Notes: generated by a model not told the origin, from the letters alone. A stretch of DNA of 64,000 bases from Actinospineispora eucalypti (GCA_014208095.1 JACHMT010000005.1:1178001-1242000), one strand, 5' to 3'; shown: positions 51,043 through 60,477, numbered from the stretch's first letter. Translations and numbers: made by a program.

Positions 51043-51447
51043 CTAGGCGAACACCATGCGGTGGCCCCGGGCGGTGTCCACGTACTCGCGGACCCGGTGG
51101 ATCAGCCCGTCCCGCAGCTCGAACACGAAGCAGTAGTCGTTGTCGTAGGGGTTGCCGTTGGCCAGCGTCGCGGTCATCGTCGCCTCCACGGTCACCCGTT
51201 CGCCGTCGGTGTGCATCCCGTGGAAGGCGACGGCGACGTCCCGGGCGAACAGGCGGGGGAAATCCTCGGCGAAGAAGCGCGCGATGGCCTTGCTGCCCAC
51301 CATGTGGTTGGTCGCGTCGAGCGCGACGGCGGTGGCGTTGCCCGGGGGCGAGAGCCACTCGGCGTCCTCGGTGAGGACCGAGGAGATCCGGTCGGGGTCG
51401 TTGCTGGCGAGTGCCTGGAAGGCGTCCCGCACGATGCTGCTGGTCAT
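51043..51447 (-). CDS. SnoaL-like / NTF2-fold protein
   Basis: 134 aa from ATG 51447; starts MTSSIVRDAFQALASNDPDRISSVLTEDAEW and has YCFVFELRDGLIHRVREYVDT, typical of the ketosteroid isomerase-like SnoaL group. Divergent from the AraC gene, which may regulate it. Function unknown. Confidence 0.87.
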   Translation of the reverse strand: MTSSIVRDAFQALASNDPDRISSVLTEDAEWLSPPGNATAVALDATNHMVGSKAIARFFAEDFPRLFARDVAVAFHGMHTDGERVTVEATMTATLANGNPYDNDYCFVFELRDGLIHRVREYVDTARGHRMVFA

Positions 51448-51511
51448 GCGGCAACTCTCGCCGGCCGCGCGGGTCGGCGTATTGGACAAATGTTCCGCTT
51501 AGCATGGGCCT

Positions 51512-52372
51512 ATGGCATCGGTGGCCGGGTGGGAGGTCGCGCGGCCGCGGCGGCCCGGGCGGGTGGCCGGGGTCAGCATGGCCGGTTTCCGCGCGTGTGG
51601 CCCAGCCCCGGTGGACGTGCGGGTGGTCCCGCACCCGGCCGTCTCGCTGGCCCTGGAGTTCGGTGACGGCCCGCTGGTCGTGGACGCCGCCACCGGCCGG
51701 CAGCGGCGGGGGAACCTGGTCGCCGGGTTCCTGCACGGCGCGATGCGCGTGCGTGGCGAGAGGGTCGAGTGCGTGCAGGTGCGGCTGTCCCCGGTGGCCG
51801 CGTACACGGTGCTGGGTACCTCACCGGCGGAGCTGGACCACGTGGTGGTGACCCTGGACGACCTGTGGGGGCGCCCGGCGGCCCGGATCCGCGAGCAGCT
51901 GGCCGAGGCCCGGTCCTGGCCGGACCGGTTCGCCCTGACCGAGGCGCTGTTCGTCCGCCGGCTGGAGCGGGGGCGATCGGTGGACCCCGAGGTGGCCTGG
52001 GCCTGGCGCCGGATCGCCGGCAGCCGGGGGCGGGTGCGGATCGACCGGCTGGCGGTGGAGGTCGGCTGGAGCCGCAAACGCCTGTGGTCCCGGTTCCGGG
52101 GGCAGATCGGGCTCCCGCCCAAGCGCGCCGCGAAGCTGGTCCGTTTCGACCATGCCGTGCACCGGCTGGCGGCGGGCGACGACGCGGCCCGGATCGCGGC
52201 GGACGGCGGCTACGTCGACCAGTCCCACCTGCACCGGGACGTGCTGGAGTACAGCGGGGTGACCCCAGCGACCGTGGCCGGCGAGACCTGGCTGGCGGTG
52301 GACCACATCGCGTGGGCGGGTTACCCCCGAGGGCTGAGGCCCGCGGTGACCAGGGCGGCGAGCTCGGCGTAG
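51512..52372 (+). CDS. AraC family transcriptional regulator
   Basis: 286 aa. An N-terminal ligand-type domain precedes the AraC DNA-binding domain: VRIDRLAVEVGWSRKRLWSRFRGQIGLPPKRAAKLVRF and DDAARIAADGGYVDQSHLHRDV. The 3' end overlaps the convergent TetR gene by 52 bp, unusual in extent but both reading frames are well supported. Confidence 0.9.
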   Translation: MASVAGWEVARPRRPGRVAGVSMAGFRACGPAPVDVRVVPHPAVSLALEFGDGPLVVDAATGRQRRGNLVAGFLHGAMRVRGERVECVQVRLSPVAAYTVLGTSPAELDHVVVTLDDLWGRPAARIREQLAEARSWPDRFALTEALFVRRLERGRSVDPEVAWAWRRIAGSRGRVRIDRLAVEVGWSRKRLWSRFRGQIGLPPKRAAKLVRFDHAVHRLAAGDDAARIAADGGYVDQSHLHRDVLEYSGVTPATVAGETWLAVDHIAWAGYPRGLRPAVTRAASSA

Positions 52373-52911
52373 GCCTGGCTGTCGGACAGCCCGGTCGCCG
52401 CCGCCACCTCACGCTGCTGGATGCGGACCATCTGGGCCGCCACCAGGTCGGCCACGTAGCCGGCGTGCACGCTGCGGAAGACGCCTCGCCCGACCCCGTC
52501 GTCGATCATCTCGCCGATCCGCCGGGCGGCCGCGCGGGTGTTGCGCTCGTAGACCTCGCCGGCGGGCGGGAAGGACGCGACGTCCTCGAAGAAGCGGGGT
52601 GAGGCCACCGCCAGCTCGGTGGCCACCGCGTCCAGGTACGCGGCGATCCGGGCCGAGGGCGCCGAGGGGGCGTCGGTGACCGCCCGCTCGACCCGGCCGG
52701 TGGCGTCCCGGAAGAAGCGCACCACCGCCGCCCGCACCAGCTGCTCCTTGCTGCCCGCGAGCGTGTACAGCGTGCGCTTCGAGCAGTGCAGCCGGGCGGC
52801 CACGTCGTCCAGCTTCAGGTGGGCGAACCCCTCGTCGAGGATCAGCGCCAGCACGCCGTCCTCGAGCTCGCCCCGGCGGGCGTCGCCGCGGCGGACGGGG
52901 GCGCTGGTCAC
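52321..52911 (-). CDS. TetR family transcriptional regulator
   Basis: 196 aa. HTH: LKLDDVAARLHCSKRTLYTLAGSKEQLV. Divergent from the acyl-CoA dehydrogenase, with an inverted repeat in the 80-bp spacer. Likely represses the dehydrogenase, responding to an acyl-CoA or fatty acid (inference). Confidence 0.93.
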   Translation of the reverse strand: MTSAPVRRGDARRGELEDGVLALILDEGFAHLKLDDVAARLHCSKRTLYTLAGSKEQLVRAAVVRFFRDATGRVERAVTDAPSAPSARIAAYLDAVATELAVASPRFFEDVASFPPAGEVYERNTRAAARRIGEMIDDGVGRGVFRSVHAGYVADLVAAQMVRIQQREVAAATGLSDSQAYAELAALVTAGLSPRG

Positions 52912-52935
52912 GTTCGGATCCTCTCATGGTGCAAT

Positions 52936-52967
52936 ATCGGTACTCTTATAAGAACCACAGTACCGAT
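52936..52967. promoter_or_regulatory. Inverted-repeat operator between TetR and acyl-CoA dehydrogenase
   Basis: ATCGGTACT (52936-52944) and AGTACCGAT (52959-52967) are perfect 9-bp arms with 14 bp between them; the spacer holds the small palindrome CTTATAAG (52945-52952). The position fits a TetR-controlled divergent promoter. Confidence 0.65.
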
Positions 52968-52991
52968 CTGAGTATCAATAGGGGAGTGAGC

Positions 52992-54134
52992 ATGGCCGTC
53001 GATCGTCTCCTGCCCACCCAGGAAGCCGAGGACCTGCTCGCGCTCACCCGGGAGATCGCCGACAAGGAGCTGGCGACCCGGGTCGAGCGGCACGAGCGCG
53101 AGGAGAGCTACCCGGAGGGCCTGTTCGCCACCCTCGGCGCGGCCGGCCTGCTCGGCCTGCCCTATCCCGAGGAGCACGGCGGCGGCGCCCAGCCGTACGA
53201 GGTGTACCTGCAGGTGCTCGAGGAGCTGGCGGCGCGCTGGGCGGCCGTCGCCGTGGCCACCAGTGTGCACGGGCTGTCCTGCTTCCCGGTGGCCACCTTC
53301 GGCACCGAGGAGCAGCGGCGGCGCTGGCTGCCCGAGATGCTCGCCGGCCGGATCGTCGGCGGCTACAGCCTCTCCGAGCCCCAGGCCGGCTCGGACGCGG
53401 CCGCGCTGGCCTGCCGGGCCGCGAAGGACGCCGACGGCTACCGGGTGACCGGCACCAAGGCGTGGATCACCCACGGCGGCCGCGCCGACTTCTACGCGCT
53501 GTTCGTGCGCACCGGGGAAGGCAGCCGGGGCATCTCCTGCCTGCTGGCGCCCGGGCGGGCCGAGGGGCTCTCCTTCGGCCGGCCGGAGGAGAAGATGGGC
53601 CTGCACGCCATCCCCACCACCACCGCGAACTGGGACGGCGCGCTGCTCGAGCCGGACCGGCTGATCGGGGCCGAGGGCCAGGGCCTGCAGATCGCGTTCA
53701 GCGCGCTCGACTCCGGCCGGCTGGGCATCGCGGCCTGCGCCACCGGCCTTGCTCAGGCCGCACTGGACGCCGCGGTGGAGTACGCCAACGAGCGCACCAC
53801 GTTCGGCAAGAGGATCGTCGACCACCAGGGCCTCGGCTTCCTGTTGGCCGACATGGCCGCCGCCGTGGACTCGGCCCGGGCCACCTACCTGGACGCCGCC
53901 CGCCGCCGCGACCTGGGCCGCCCGTACGGCCGGCAGGCCAGCGTGGCCAAGCTGGTCGCCACCGACGCGGCGATGAAGGTGACCACGGACGCCGTGCAGG
54001 TCCTCGGTGGCTACGGCTACACCCGTGACTTCCCGGTCGAGCGCTACATGCGCGAGGCCAAGATCATGCAGATATTCGAGGGAACCAACCAGATCCAGCG
54101 CCTGGTGATCAGCCGCACCTTGGCCAGGGCCTGA
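52992..54134 (+). CDS. Acyl-CoA dehydrogenase
   Basis: 380 aa from ATG 52992, preceded by GGGGAG. Classical features: LSEPQAGSDAAAL (FAD/substrate), GTKAWITHGG, and C-terminal VLGGYGYTRDFPVERYMREAKIMQIFEGTNQIQR with the catalytic Glu in FEGTN. Should oxidise an acyl-CoA to the enoyl-CoA, passing electrons to ETF. Monocistronic, under the divergent TetR. Confidence 0.95.
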   Translation: MAVDRLLPTQEAEDLLALTREIADKELATRVERHEREESYPEGLFATLGAAGLLGLPYPEEHGGGAQPYEVYLQVLEELAARWAAVAVATSVHGLSCFPVATFGTEEQRRRWLPEMLAGRIVGGYSLSEPQAGSDAAALACRAAKDADGYRVTGTKAWITHGGRADFYALFVRTGEGSRGISCLLAPGRAEGLSFGRPEEKMGLHAIPTTTANWDGALLEPDRLIGAEGQGLQIAFSALDSGRLGIAACATGLAQAALDAAVEYANERTTFGKRIVDHQGLGFLLADMAAAVDSARATYLDAARRRDLGRPYGRQASVAKLVATDAAMKVTTDAVQVLGGYGYTRDFPVERYMREAKIMQIFEGTNQIQRLVISRTLARA

Positions 54135-54325
54135 CCCGCTACCAGCACCGTTCCGGCGGGCGGCCCGCCGATTCCCACCGTCACCCCGCGCATGCGTCAC
54201 TTGGGCCGGGGTTAGTTCGTTGACCGGTTGAGGACTCGCGAGAGATCTCGGCCGAGCGGGAAAAGATTTTGGGGCACGCCAGGCGGCTGGCTAGCATCCA
54301 GCGCTGAGCATGTTCTGACTCACCG

Positions 54326-54356
54326 GGGAGCCGCCCACGGGGTGGTGGCGGCTCCC
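54326..54356. terminator. Hairpin in the 54135-54434 gene-free stretch
   Basis: GGGAGCCGCC and GGCGGCTCCC form a perfect 10-bp stem with an 11-nt loop, followed by GTATTT. It lies 190 bp after the acyl-CoA dehydrogenase and 78 bp before the DUF6875 gene. The rest of this 300-bp stretch is relatively AT-rich and shows no gene; it may contain the promoter of the next operon. Confidence 0.55.
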
Positions 54357-54434
54357 GTATTTCCGGTGCCGGCCTCTCGCCGAACTCCAACGGTGATAAC
54401 TGCTGTCCAGATGCGTTCGGGTGGGAATCGCACA

Positions 54435-55070
54435 ATGCCAGATGAGAGAATTACCGACGAGCAGTTCAGGCAGGTGGACGCCTGGCTGCGCGAGTACGTA
54501 TCCGTCGGTGACCCCAGGGTCGGACGGTCTGGGCCGGTGTGTCCGTTCATTCCGCGGGCCCTCAAACAACGGGAAGTGCAGACCCGTGTGCGCGAGGACA
54601 TCGATGGCTCCAGTGAGCTGGAGCTCATCGAGCAGCTGCGCGCCGAGATCGGCGAGTTCGGTGCGGCTGGCCGCCCGAAGAGCAGCTCCGGGGTCTCGTT
54701 GGAGAGCTGGGTCGTGGTCATGCCGAGCATGGAGTCCGAGGGCTGGGCTCGCTTGGACAAGGTCTATGAGCAGCTCAAGCAGTTCGCCGTCAGCTCGGGG
54801 AAGATGATCGGGATATTCCATCCCGAATGCGACGACCGCGCGGTCCGTAACCCCGACTTCCGGGTTTCCATCGCCCCGGTCGCCATGCTGGCGATACGGC
54901 ACATGGCCCCGCACGACATCCTGTTCCTGAATGATTCTGAACGGTGGTTCAAAGAATACGACTCGCGGTTCAGGTCACATTACGAGCGTAACCAGGTCCG
55001 CGATCCGTTGCTGCTCACCCTGTATCGCAAGGCGAATCAACTGTACGGATCCCCGACCGCGCACTGCTGA
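54435..55070 (+). CDS. DUF6875 domain protein
   Basis: 211 aa. The pattern RSGPVCPFIPRALK near residue 33, MIGIFHPECDDRAVRNPDF and APVAMLAIRHMAPHDILFL fits the DUF6875 group as I remember it, which is found mainly in biosynthetic or peptide-ligase neighbourhoods. Biochemical role not known to me. No signal or membrane segment. It is followed after 24 bp by the ATP-grasp gene, so the two are probably one operon. Base composition is less GC-rich than neighbours. Confidence 0.8.
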   Translation: MPDERITDEQFRQVDAWLREYVSVGDPRVGRSGPVCPFIPRALKQREVQTRVREDIDGSSELELIEQLRAEIGEFGAAGRPKSSSGVSLESWVVVMPSMESEGWARLDKVYEQLKQFAVSSGKMIGIFHPECDDRAVRNPDFRVSIAPVAMLAIRHMAPHDILFLNDSERWFKEYDSRFRSHYERNQVRDPLLLTLYRKANQLYGSPTAHC

Positions 55071-55094
55071 CGTCACGAACGCCGGAGAAAAATC

Positions 55095-56471
55095 ATGGCC
55101 GACAACGAGCTCCGCACCGTCCCGGTCCGGGACGTCTGGGACACGCTCCCCGAGGACCTCCGGGAGACGTTCGTTACCCGCCACGCCGCCATGAACGGCA
55201 GGTGGGTGGAGGAGTCCCCTGACCGGGGCACCGGGAACTGGGACGCGATGCGGCCGGTGATCCTCCAGAAGGCGGCCTATCGGGCCCTCGAGTCGAGCGT
55301 GGCGCGAGTGCTGACCCTGGCGGTCGAGGCGTGCCAGCGGCGGGCGTCGACGCTCGGTGAGCTCCGGGACGCGCTGCGCTTCACCAAACCGCTCCCCCTG
55401 GTGGATCCGGATGCTCCGCTGGTTGCTTCGGAGCTCACCCGCAGCGCGCGTCCCGACCTGTTGATCGAGAACGGGCGGCCCCGCATTCTCGAGATCAACG
55501 TCGGCACCCGGATCGGCGGCGACACGGTGACGTCCTGGCTGGCGGAGGAGTTCTGCCGGCTGTGTCCGGAGGCCGGGTTCTACCCGCCGCCGTCGGTGGT
55601 GGCCACGCGCTCCGAGGCGCTGCTCCGGACGATCGGCGGCCACCTCACGCAGGACGGTCCCCGTCGGGTGCTCATCCCGTCGTACTGGACGGCCAACTGC
55701 GAGGGCGTGCTCCTACACCGGACGCGGGCCAAGCGGGGGGTCCTCGCCGATGCCAAGCGGGTGGGTCTGGAGGTGCTGCAGACCGATCTCGCCGACCTGA
55801 GCCTCGACGCCGCCGGCCGTCTGCTCGCCGCCGGCGTGCCGGTCGACCTGGTGATGGTCCCGTGGACCGCCAACGAGAGCGCCCGCATCGTGGATGCCGG
55901 CGAGGGGTTGGCGGCGCTGCGGAGCGCCGACCGCGCCGGGACCATCAAGTTCTTCCCGCGCACCGAGTCGGTGCTACTGGCCTCGAAGTCGGTGCTGGCG
56001 TGGCTGCACGAGGACTGTGACGCGGACCTGCTGGCGCCGGCCGACCGCGAGCTGGTGCGCGCCTACGTGCCCCGGACCATCTCGCTGGGCCTCGGCGAGA
56101 CCGCCGCCGCACCCGGCCCCCGGGCCAACCTGGTTCTGAAGCCGGCCATGGGCCGGGCCGGCAAGGGAGTGCTGTTCGGCAGCGTCGCCTCGGAGGAGGA
56201 GTGGCTGGAGGCTGCCGTCGAAGCGTCCAAGGACGCCCCGGTGGTCCTGCAGGAGCGCGTCGAGGCCGACCTGATCAGCATGCCGTTCCTGGACCGGGAG
56301 TCCGGACGCCAGGTCACGGTGCGGGTGCCCTACGTGCTCAGCCCCTACATGATCGACCGGGCGGTCTCCGACATCGGCGTGCGCCACTCGGGTCCTGACT
56401 CTCCGGTCGGCGACGTGGTGATCAGTGTCAGCAAGGGGGGACGCTCGAACGCCGTGGTGCTCACCGGCTGA
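55095..56471 (+). CDS. Circularly permuted ATP-grasp ligase-like protein
   Basis: 458 aa. The Mg-binding ExN motif appears early (RILEINVG, residues 131-137) and the nucleotide-lysine motif late (LVLKPAMGRAGKGV, 346-359, then VVLQERV). This is the reverse of normal ATP-grasp order and as in glutathionylspermidine-synthase-like or CP-ATP-grasp enzymes. Such enzymes form amide bonds from a carboxylate and an amine using ATP. Paired with DUF6875 upstream and facing a multidrug efflux pair, so a small ligated product may be made and exported (inference). Confidence 0.75.
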   Translation: MADNELRTVPVRDVWDTLPEDLRETFVTRHAAMNGRWVEESPDRGTGNWDAMRPVILQKAAYRALESSVARVLTLAVEACQRRASTLGELRDALRFTKPLPLVDPDAPLVASELTRSARPDLLIENGRPRILEINVGTRIGGDTVTSWLAEEFCRLCPEAGFYPPPSVVATRSEALLRTIGGHLTQDGPRRVLIPSYWTANCEGVLLHRTRAKRGVLADAKRVGLEVLQTDLADLSLDAAGRLLAAGVPVDLVMVPWTANESARIVDAGEGLAALRSADRAGTIKFFPRTESVLLASKSVLAWLHEDCDADLLAPADRELVRAYVPRTISLGLGETAAAPGPRANLVLKPAMGRAGKGVLFGSVASEEEWLEAAVEASKDAPVVLQERVEADLISMPFLDRESGRQVTVRVPYVLSPYMIDRAVSDIGVRHSGPDSPVGDVVISVSKGGRSNAVVLTG

Positions 56472-56476
56472 CCGGT

Positions 56477-58081
56477 TCAGCCGACCTCCACGGGCTCGGC
56501 GTCCTCGCCCTTGGCCGGTTTACCCGAACGCAGTCGCAGGGCCAGCAGCACGCCGGCCAGGGTGCAGATGCCGGCGATGAGGAACACGTTGCTGTAGGCC
56601 TGCGCCTCCACCTGGACCTGGGTCTGCCGCCACAGCGCGATCAGGCCGCCCGGACCCTGCTCCTGCATGGCCACGATGCGCGGGTCGGTGTTCGCCCCGG
56701 TGGAGAGCAGCGAAGCCCGGTTGGACATGAACTGGGCCTGTTGGGTGGTGGCCAGGGCGGTCAACGCGGCCAGCCCGAACGAGGCGGTGACCCGCTGGGT
56801 GAGCGTGTTGAAGGCGCTGCCCGAGCTGACGATGCCCGGCGGCAGGGAGGCCAGCCCGCCGGTCATGATCGGCATCATGGCCAGCCCGATCCCGGCGGCC
56901 CTGATCATCATCCACATGATCAGTTCCGGCCGGGTCATGTCGGCGTTGATCTGGGACAGCAGCAGGGTGCCTATCCCGCACAGGGTGAGCCCGACGACGG
57001 CGGGCCAGCGGGGGCCGAAGCGGTCGTAGATGCGCCCGGCGGCGGGCATCGTCACCATCATCATCAGTGCCTGGGGGAGCAGCACCAGGCCGGTGTGCCA
57101 GGCGGTCATCCCCTGGCCCTCCTGCAGGAACAACGGCACGTAGAACAGCACCGCGAACAGCCCGATGGACAGGATGGCGATCAGCAGCAGCGAGTTGATG
57201 AACGGCCAGTGGGTGAAGACGCGCACGTCCAGCAGCGGCTCGGCGACCTTCAGCTCGATGGCCACGAACAGCAGCAGCAGGTTCACCGCCGCCGCGGCCA
57301 GGACCAGGATCGGGTAGCTGGTCCAGCCCCAGGTCTGGCCCTCGGACAGCGCCAGCAGCAGCGCGAACATGCCGCCGGCGATGCACAGGAAACCGGGCAG
57401 GTCGAACCGGCGCCCGGGCTTGGCCGGGAAGTGGGGGAGGACCGCCATCGCCGCGATCGCGCCGATGATCCCGATCGGCACGTTGATGTAGAAGATGAGC
57501 CGCCAGTTGACGTACTCGACCAGGTAGCCGCCCAGGGTCGGCCCGACGCCGGGCGCGACCACGATGCCCAGCCCGTACAGGCCCATCGCCGCGCCCAGCT
57601 TCTGGGGCGGCACCATCCGCATCAGGATGGTCAGGCAGGTCACCGGCAGCATGCCGCCCGGCACCGCCTGCAGGATGCGGAAGAAGATCATGCTGCCGAG
57701 GTCGTCGGCCATCCCGCACAGCGCCGAGAACGCTCCGAAGGTCACCAGGGACAGCAGGTACATCCGGCGCAGCCCCAGCCGGTCGCCCAGCCACGCGCTG
57801 GTCGGCACCACCACACCGAGGCACAGCATGTAGGCGGTGGTGATCCACTGGATCTGGTCGGTGGTGACGTTGTACTCGCGCTGGATGGTCGGGACCGCCA
57901 CGTTCACGATGCTGGTGTCCAGCACCGACATGAACATCCCGATGATCACCACGATCAGCGGGATGCCCCAGCCCTCGCCCGGCCCGCGTGCCGGGGCCAC
58001 CGGGGCGGGCGGGGTGGGTACCGGGCCGACCGGTCGCGGCGCCTCCTCGGTGGCGACGCTCAACTCCTCGGTTCGGGCCAT
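56477..58081 (-). CDS. DHA2 family MFS multidrug efflux transporter (EmrB/QacA-like)
   Basis: 534 aa with about 14 transmembrane segments. Motif A GDRLGLRRMYLLS, VPTIQREYNVTTDQIQWITTAYMLCLGVVVPTSAWLGDR and the motif C region GLGIVVAPGVGPTLGGYLVE are typical of proton-drug antiporters of the DHA2 family. The upstream membrane-fusion-type gene ends 9 bp before it, forming an EmrAB-like pair. Confidence 0.94.
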   Translation of the reverse strand: MARTEELSVATEEAPRPVGPVPTPPAPVAPARGPGEGWGIPLIVVIIGMFMSVLDTSIVNVAVPTIQREYNVTTDQIQWITTAYMLCLGVVVPTSAWLGDRLGLRRMYLLSLVTFGAFSALCGMADDLGSMIFFRILQAVPGGMLPVTCLTILMRMVPPQKLGAAMGLYGLGIVVAPGVGPTLGGYLVEYVNWRLIFYINVPIGIIGAIAAMAVLPHFPAKPGRRFDLPGFLCIAGGMFALLLALSEGQTWGWTSYPILVLAAAAVNLLLLFVAIELKVAEPLLDVRVFTHWPFINSLLLIAILSIGLFAVLFYVPLFLQEGQGMTAWHTGLVLLPQALMMMVTMPAAGRIYDRFGPRWPAVVGLTLCGIGTLLLSQINADMTRPELIMWMMIRAAGIGLAMMPIMTGGLASLPPGIVSSGSAFNTLTQRVTASFGLAALTALATTQQAQFMSNRASLLSTGANTDPRIVAMQEQGPGGLIALWRQTQVQVEAQAYSNVFLIAGICTLAGVLLALRLRSGKPAKGEDAEPVEVG

Positions 58082-58090
58082 ACCTCCACC

Positions 58091-58771
58091 TCAGGGTTTG
58101 CGGATGTGCACGGTGACGTCCATGCCGGGAACCAGGCGGGCGCCGCCGGTGGCGAGCAGGGCGATCTTGACCGGGACGTACTGGTCCACCCGCTGCGGCT
58201 GGGACGGGTCGGCGATGCCGGCCGGGGGATAGATGGTGAAGTTCCCGGCGGTGGAGTTCTGCACCACCTGGACGACGCCGGTGACCGGGGTGTCCGGGAA
58301 GGCGTCGGCGTGGATGTCCACCATGGCGCCGGGCTGCACCGCGCCGATGTCGTAGTCCTCCACCCGCGCCGTCACGTAGATCTTCGACAGGTCGTAGGCG
58401 GCGGCCAGCTCGGCGCCCTTGGTGACGTAGGAGCCGTCGACCACCTCGTCCACGGCCACCGTGCCGGTGCTCTGGCCGGGGACCTTGACCACCCGTTCCG
58501 GCTGCGCGCCGCTGCCCAGCATCTGGATGCGGCCGACGACCTGGTTCGGCTGGACCACCGCGCCGGGTTGCCCGGCCCAGTCGTCCACCGCTCCGCTCAC
58601 CGGGGCGTTGATCTCTATCTTGTCCCCGTCGACCTGGGCGTTGTCCGTGGTCACGTAGTGGCGGCTGTAGAGGAGGTAGGTGCCGGCGAAGCTCGCCGTC
58701 TCCATCACGGTGAGCGCGGCGACCAGTATGAACAGCACCCGACTGACCCGGGGCGTTGCGCTTACTGCCAC
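58091..58771 (-). CDS. HlyD/EmrA-like membrane fusion protein
   Basis: 226 aa from GTG 58771 (an upstream start at 58810 would place the start codon inside a palindrome). One N-terminal membrane segment (VLFILVAALTVMETASFAGTYLL) and then the barrel-sandwich pattern YVTTDNAQVDGDKIEINAPVSGAV with a short hairpin. The protein is shorter than Gram-negative EmrA, as expected without an outer-membrane channel. Works with the DHA2 transporter. Confidence 0.87.
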   Translation of the reverse strand: MAVSATPRVSRVLFILVAALTVMETASFAGTYLLYSRHYVTTDNAQVDGDKIEINAPVSGAVDDWAGQPGAVVQPNQVVGRIQMLGSGAQPERVVKVPGQSTGTVAVDEVVDGSYVTKGAELAAAYDLSKIYVTARVEDYDIGAVQPGAMVDIHADAFPDTPVTGVVQVVQNSTAGNFTIYPPAGIADPSQPQRVDQYVPVKIALLATGGARLVPGMDVTVHIRKP

Positions 58772-58798
58772 ACCAAAAAGCTTAGCACTCCTAACTAA

Positions 58799-58814
58799 CT
58801 GAGTGAGCACTCAG
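58799..58814. promoter_or_regulatory. Palindromic operator upstream of the efflux pair
   Basis: CTGAGTG-AG-CACTCAG: perfect 7-bp arms, preceded by the related sequence AGCACTCCTAACTAACT. This is the shape of TetR-type sites commonly found before emrAB-like genes. The cognate regulator is not adjacent. It lies in the region divergent from PhoD. Confidence 0.6.
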
Positions 58815-58917
58815 GAATCAGTGCTTGGCCACAGCGACACGCCCGGCCGACCGGACGCGCCGGGATGACGGCCGGCAGTTCACCCGCCGGTCACCTGCCC
58901 TGGATACAACGGCGGCC

Positions 58918-60477
58918 ATGACCGTCCTGAACCGGCGCCTCGGGCGCCGCACGGTGTTGGGCTCGGCGGCTCTCGGGTTGGGCGGCGCGGTCGGCCTGCC
59001 GCTCGGGCTGGCCGCGTGTGGCGGCCCCGGGCTGGTCCGGGCCGAGCGGCCGGTGCTCACCCACGGCGTGCAGTCCGGGGATGTGGTCGGCGGCTCCGGC
59101 GTGGTGTGGACGCGGGCGGACCGGCCGTCCCGGATGGTCGTCGAGGCGGCGGACAACCCGGAGTTCCGCGACGCCCGGCGCATGCCCGGCCCGATGCTCA
59201 CCCCGGACACCGACTTCACCGGGAAGCTGCGGGTGTCCGGCGGCGGGGTGGTGCACTACCGGGTCACCGCCGAGGACCCGGACGGCCGGGTGGCCAGCGA
59301 GCCGGTGGCCGGCTCGTTCCGCACCGGGCCGGCGCCGGACGGGTCCGCGCGGTTCGTCTGGTCCGGTGACATCGTCGGCCAGGGCTGGGGGATCAACCCG
59401 GACATCGGCGGCATGAAGATCTTCGCCGCGATGGCCGCCCGCGACCCGGACTTCTTCCTGTGCAGCGGGGACACCGTCTACGCCGACGGGCCGCTGAAGG
59501 AGGCGGTCACGCTGCCCGACGGCCGCCCGTGGCGCAACCTGGTCACGCCGGAGAAGTCCAAGGTCGCCGAGACGCTGGCCGAGTTCCGCGGCCAGTTCGC
59601 CTACAACCTGCTGGACCAGAACTTCCGCGCGTTCACCGCCAAGGTGCCGCAGATCAACCAGTGGGACGACCACGAGGTGCTGAACAACTGGTACCCGGGT
59701 GAGGTGCTCACCGACGACCGGTACACCGAGCGCCGGGTGGACGTGCTGGCCGGCCGGGCGTTCCAGGCCTTCCACGAGTGGGTGCCGCTGGACCCCCGAC
59801 AGGCCGTGGACGGCCGGGTGTACCGCCGGTTCGCCTGGGGGCCGCACCTGGAGGTCTTCGTGATCGACATGCGCAGCTACCGGGACGCGAACGGGGCGAA
59901 CACCGGCGCGGGCGGCCACATCCTGGGACCGCAACAGGCGGCCTGGCTGGCCGACTCGCTGGCGTCCTCCCGGGCGACCTGGAAGGTGGTCGCCTCGGAC
60001 ATGCCGATCGGGGTGCTGGTGAAGGACGGCAAGACCGCGTGGGAGGCCGTGGCCAACGGCACGCCGGGGGTGGCCAGCGGCCGGGAGGCGGAGATCGCCG
60101 GGCTGCTGCGGTCGATCAAGGAGCGCGGGGTGCGGAACGTGCTCTGGCTGACCGCCGACGTGCACTACACGGCGGCGCACCGGTACGACCCGGGGCGCGC
60201 GGCGGCGGCCGGCGGGTTCGCCGACTTCGACGAGTTCTGGGAGTTCGTCTCCGGACCGCTGCAGGCCGGCACCGGGGTGGCCGGCGAGCTGGACCCGACG
60301 TTCGGGCCGGAGGCGGTGTACGTGCGGGCCGCGCCGAGCGACGACCGCTCCTCGCCGCTGCACGGGTTCCAGCATTTCGGTGAGGTACAGGTGGCGCCCG
60401 GCGGCCGGCAGCTGACCGTCACGCTGCGCGGCCCGGCGGGCGAGCAGCTCTGGGCCACCACCCTGGACGCCCGCTGA
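58918..60477 (+). CDS. PhoD-like alkaline phosphatase/phosphodiesterase (Tat-exported)
   Basis: 519 aa from ATG 58918, which gives a Tat signal (NRRLGRRTVLGSAALGLGG) with a possible lipobox LAAC. PhoD features: N-terminal beta domain (THGVQSGDVVGGSGVVWTRAD) and catalytic metallophosphatase segments FVWSGDIVGQG, FLCSGDTVYADGP, NQWDDHEVLNNW and LWLTADVHYTAAH. It should hydrolyse phosphodiesters or phosphomonoesters outside the cell, commonly under phosphate limitation. Confidence 0.93.
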   Translation: MTVLNRRLGRRTVLGSAALGLGGAVGLPLGLAACGGPGLVRAERPVLTHGVQSGDVVGGSGVVWTRADRPSRMVVEAADNPEFRDARRMPGPMLTPDTDFTGKLRVSGGGVVHYRVTAEDPDGRVASEPVAGSFRTGPAPDGSARFVWSGDIVGQGWGINPDIGGMKIFAAMAARDPDFFLCSGDTVYADGPLKEAVTLPDGRPWRNLVTPEKSKVAETLAEFRGQFAYNLLDQNFRAFTAKVPQINQWDDHEVLNNWYPGEVLTDDRYTERRVDVLAGRAFQAFHEWVPLDPRQAVDGRVYRRFAWGPHLEVFVIDMRSYRDANGANTGAGGHILGPQQAAWLADSLASSRATWKVVASDMPIGVLVKDGKTAWEAVANGTPGVASGREAEIAGLLRSIKERGVRNVLWLTADVHYTAAHRYDPGRAAAAGGFADFDEFWEFVSGPLQAGTGVAGELDPTFGPEAVYVRAAPSDDRSSPLHGFQHFGEVQVAPGGRQLTVTLRGPAGEQLWATTLDAR

